Source: an uncultured Winogradskyella sp. (GTDB taxonomy: Bacteria > Bacteroidota > Bacteroidia > Flavobacteriales > Flavobacteriaceae). Taken from it: a stretch of DNA of 32,977 nucleotides. The translations under genes were made by a program, and so were the position numbers. The number at the start of each line of letters is the position of its first letter. Position 1 is the first letter of the stretch. Below, piece by piece: positions 32,371-32,977 of this stretch. The stretch is from positions 1 to 32,977 of the forward strand of contig CAJXVG010000011.1 of NCBI GenBank assembly GCA_913061495.1, given 5' to 3'. The notes under the pieces are model-generated. The model was given only the letters and a program-made list of their open reading frames with translations. It was not told the DNA's origin and searched no databases.

Positions 32371-32961
32371 ATGAACGACTACCTACACAATGCTATTCCT
32401 AACTTAAAACCTTTTGATTACAGCAAGCATTTTGAATCTCACTTTATTGATCAAGATTGGGTTTTGGTGAATGGCATTTCAAAAAAGAAGTCTGTTTATA
32501 CATTTAAAAAAGATAATATTCTCGAGATTTCACGAAAGGGAGAAACTATTAACACATCATGGAACATTAATATTGAAAATGTTTTCTCTATTGAAACGGA
32601 AGACGGCTTAATTACCGTGAAAGCTTATTTTAAGGATGATGATATTTTGGTTTTAAACCATCAAAACAAACGGGAATTTGCACTATACATCAATACAACC
32701 AATTACGAGGAAGACTTGAATTCTGTTGATGACATTCAAAATTTCTTAAAATATAAATACAAAAAAAAGTTTAGTAATATCGTACAAGACCATGAGTTTT
32801 ATTATATCGCTAAATCTAAAGAGTTTGGACCATATAAGGTTGAAGAACTTTCGCGAAAAGTAAAAAATGAAGAAATAAGTGCTTACAGCTTTGTTAGAGA
32901 TGTTAACGAAAATGATTACAGCAAAAGGTTAAGAATTTTTGATTTAATGCAAGAATTATAA
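32371..32961 (+). CDS. Hypothetical protein with GYF_2-like C-terminal domain
   Basis: A 196-residue soluble protein. I start at the ATG at 32371; an in-frame TTG 8 codons upstream is less likely. The last 55 residues (FYYIAKSKEFGPYKVEELSR through SFVRDVNENDY) resemble the GYF_2 (DUF4339) domain, whose hallmark is GPY/GPF followed by a helix; this domain usually mediates protein contacts. The first 110 residues are beta-rich (WVLVNGISKKKSVYTFKK and EDGLITVKAYFKDDDILVLN) and unrecognised. There is no signal peptide or membrane segment. It follows the LytTR two-component pair by 66 bp, so a link to that pathway is possible but unproven. The gene ends only 3 bases before the adapter sequence at the contig edge, and the stop codon is intact. 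Confidence 0.75.
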   Translation: MNDYLHNAIPNLKPFDYSKHFESHFIDQDWVLVNGISKKKSVYTFKKDNILEISRKGETINTSWNINIENVFSIETEDGLITVKAYFKDDDILVLNHQNKREFALYINTTNYEEDLNSVDDIQNFLKYKYKKKFSNIVQDHEFYYIAKSKEFGPYKVEELSRKVKNEEISAYSFVRDVNENDYSKRLRIFDLMQEL

Positions 32962-32964
32962 TTC

Positions 32965-32977
32965 CTGTCTCTTATAC
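32965..32977. other. Nextera/Tn5 mosaic-end adapter remnant
   Basis: CTGTCTCTTATAC at the very end of the window equals the first 13 bases of the Nextera transposase adapter CTGTCTCTTATACACATCT. It is almost certainly untrimmed read-through, so these bases are not genomic and the true sequence right of 32964 is unknown. Confidence 0.85.

Overview
The window reads as a piece of a Flavobacteriaceae (Bacteroidetes) genome, probably marine or environmental. The DNA is AT-rich and coding-dense. Two secreted proteins carry the C-terminal type IX secretion (T9SS) sorting domain, and several exported proteins are lipoproteins with a Cys followed by Lys and acidic residues. Promoters that can be recognised follow the Bacteroidetes TTTG / TAnnTTTG pattern, and start codons generally lack a Shine-Dalgarno sequence. 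The first 85 bases are the 5' end of ychF. The last 13 bases match the Nextera/Tn5 adapter, so the right edge is an assembly artefact.

Region 1 (1-8749, all minus strand): partial ychF, a small membrane protein, then a tight four-gene unit read from 6327 down to 772: a PQQ-type sorbosone/glucose dehydrogenase lipoprotein, a TonB-dependent outer-membrane receptor, an exported alpha/beta hydrolase and a cytoplasmic aldo/keto reductase (gaps 34, 44 and 45 nt). An SDR oxidoreductase lies upstream. A vanadium-haloperoxidase-like lipoprotein with all recognisable vanadate ligands follows, preceded by three TACGTA boxes spaced exactly 10 bp apart.

Region 2 (8750-12432): an accessory-looking stretch with a T9SS-secreted protein of higher GC, a NodB-type polysaccharide deacetylase lipoprotein and a HEPN-like protein. 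They are separated by long structured non-coding DNA. The deacetylase and HEPN-like genes are each followed directly by long folded repeats that resemble integron attC sites. A dispersed repeat beginning ATCCACCG occurs in three copies (685, 9962, 12010). A run of 11-bp repeats (12279-12322) is unexplained.

Region 3 (12433-16810): conserved core genes. A ferredoxin and a LuxC-type acyl-CoA reductase diverge from overlapping promoters. The reductase is followed by serC, serA and a DUF937 protein, ending at a strong bidirectional terminator.

Region 4 (16826-26322, minus): a large leucine-rich-repeat T9SS protein, a YheT-type hydrolase, a CocE/NonD (S15) hydrolase lipoprotein, adenine deaminase and tilS. 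Two different families of palindromic intergenic repeat are present (21098-21199 and 23203-23308).

Region 5 (26435-32977): a sigma-70-like protein, pabB, a DEAD-box-type RNA helicase, an ExbB/TolQ-like channel protein and a LytS/LytTR two-component pair followed by a protein with a GYF_2-like C-terminus.

No rRNA, tRNA, CRISPR array, transposase or integrase was recognised. The items most worth follow-up are the attC-like cassette arrangement in region 2, the haloperoxidase with its phased TACGTA boxes, and the receptor/dehydrogenase/hydrolase operon.
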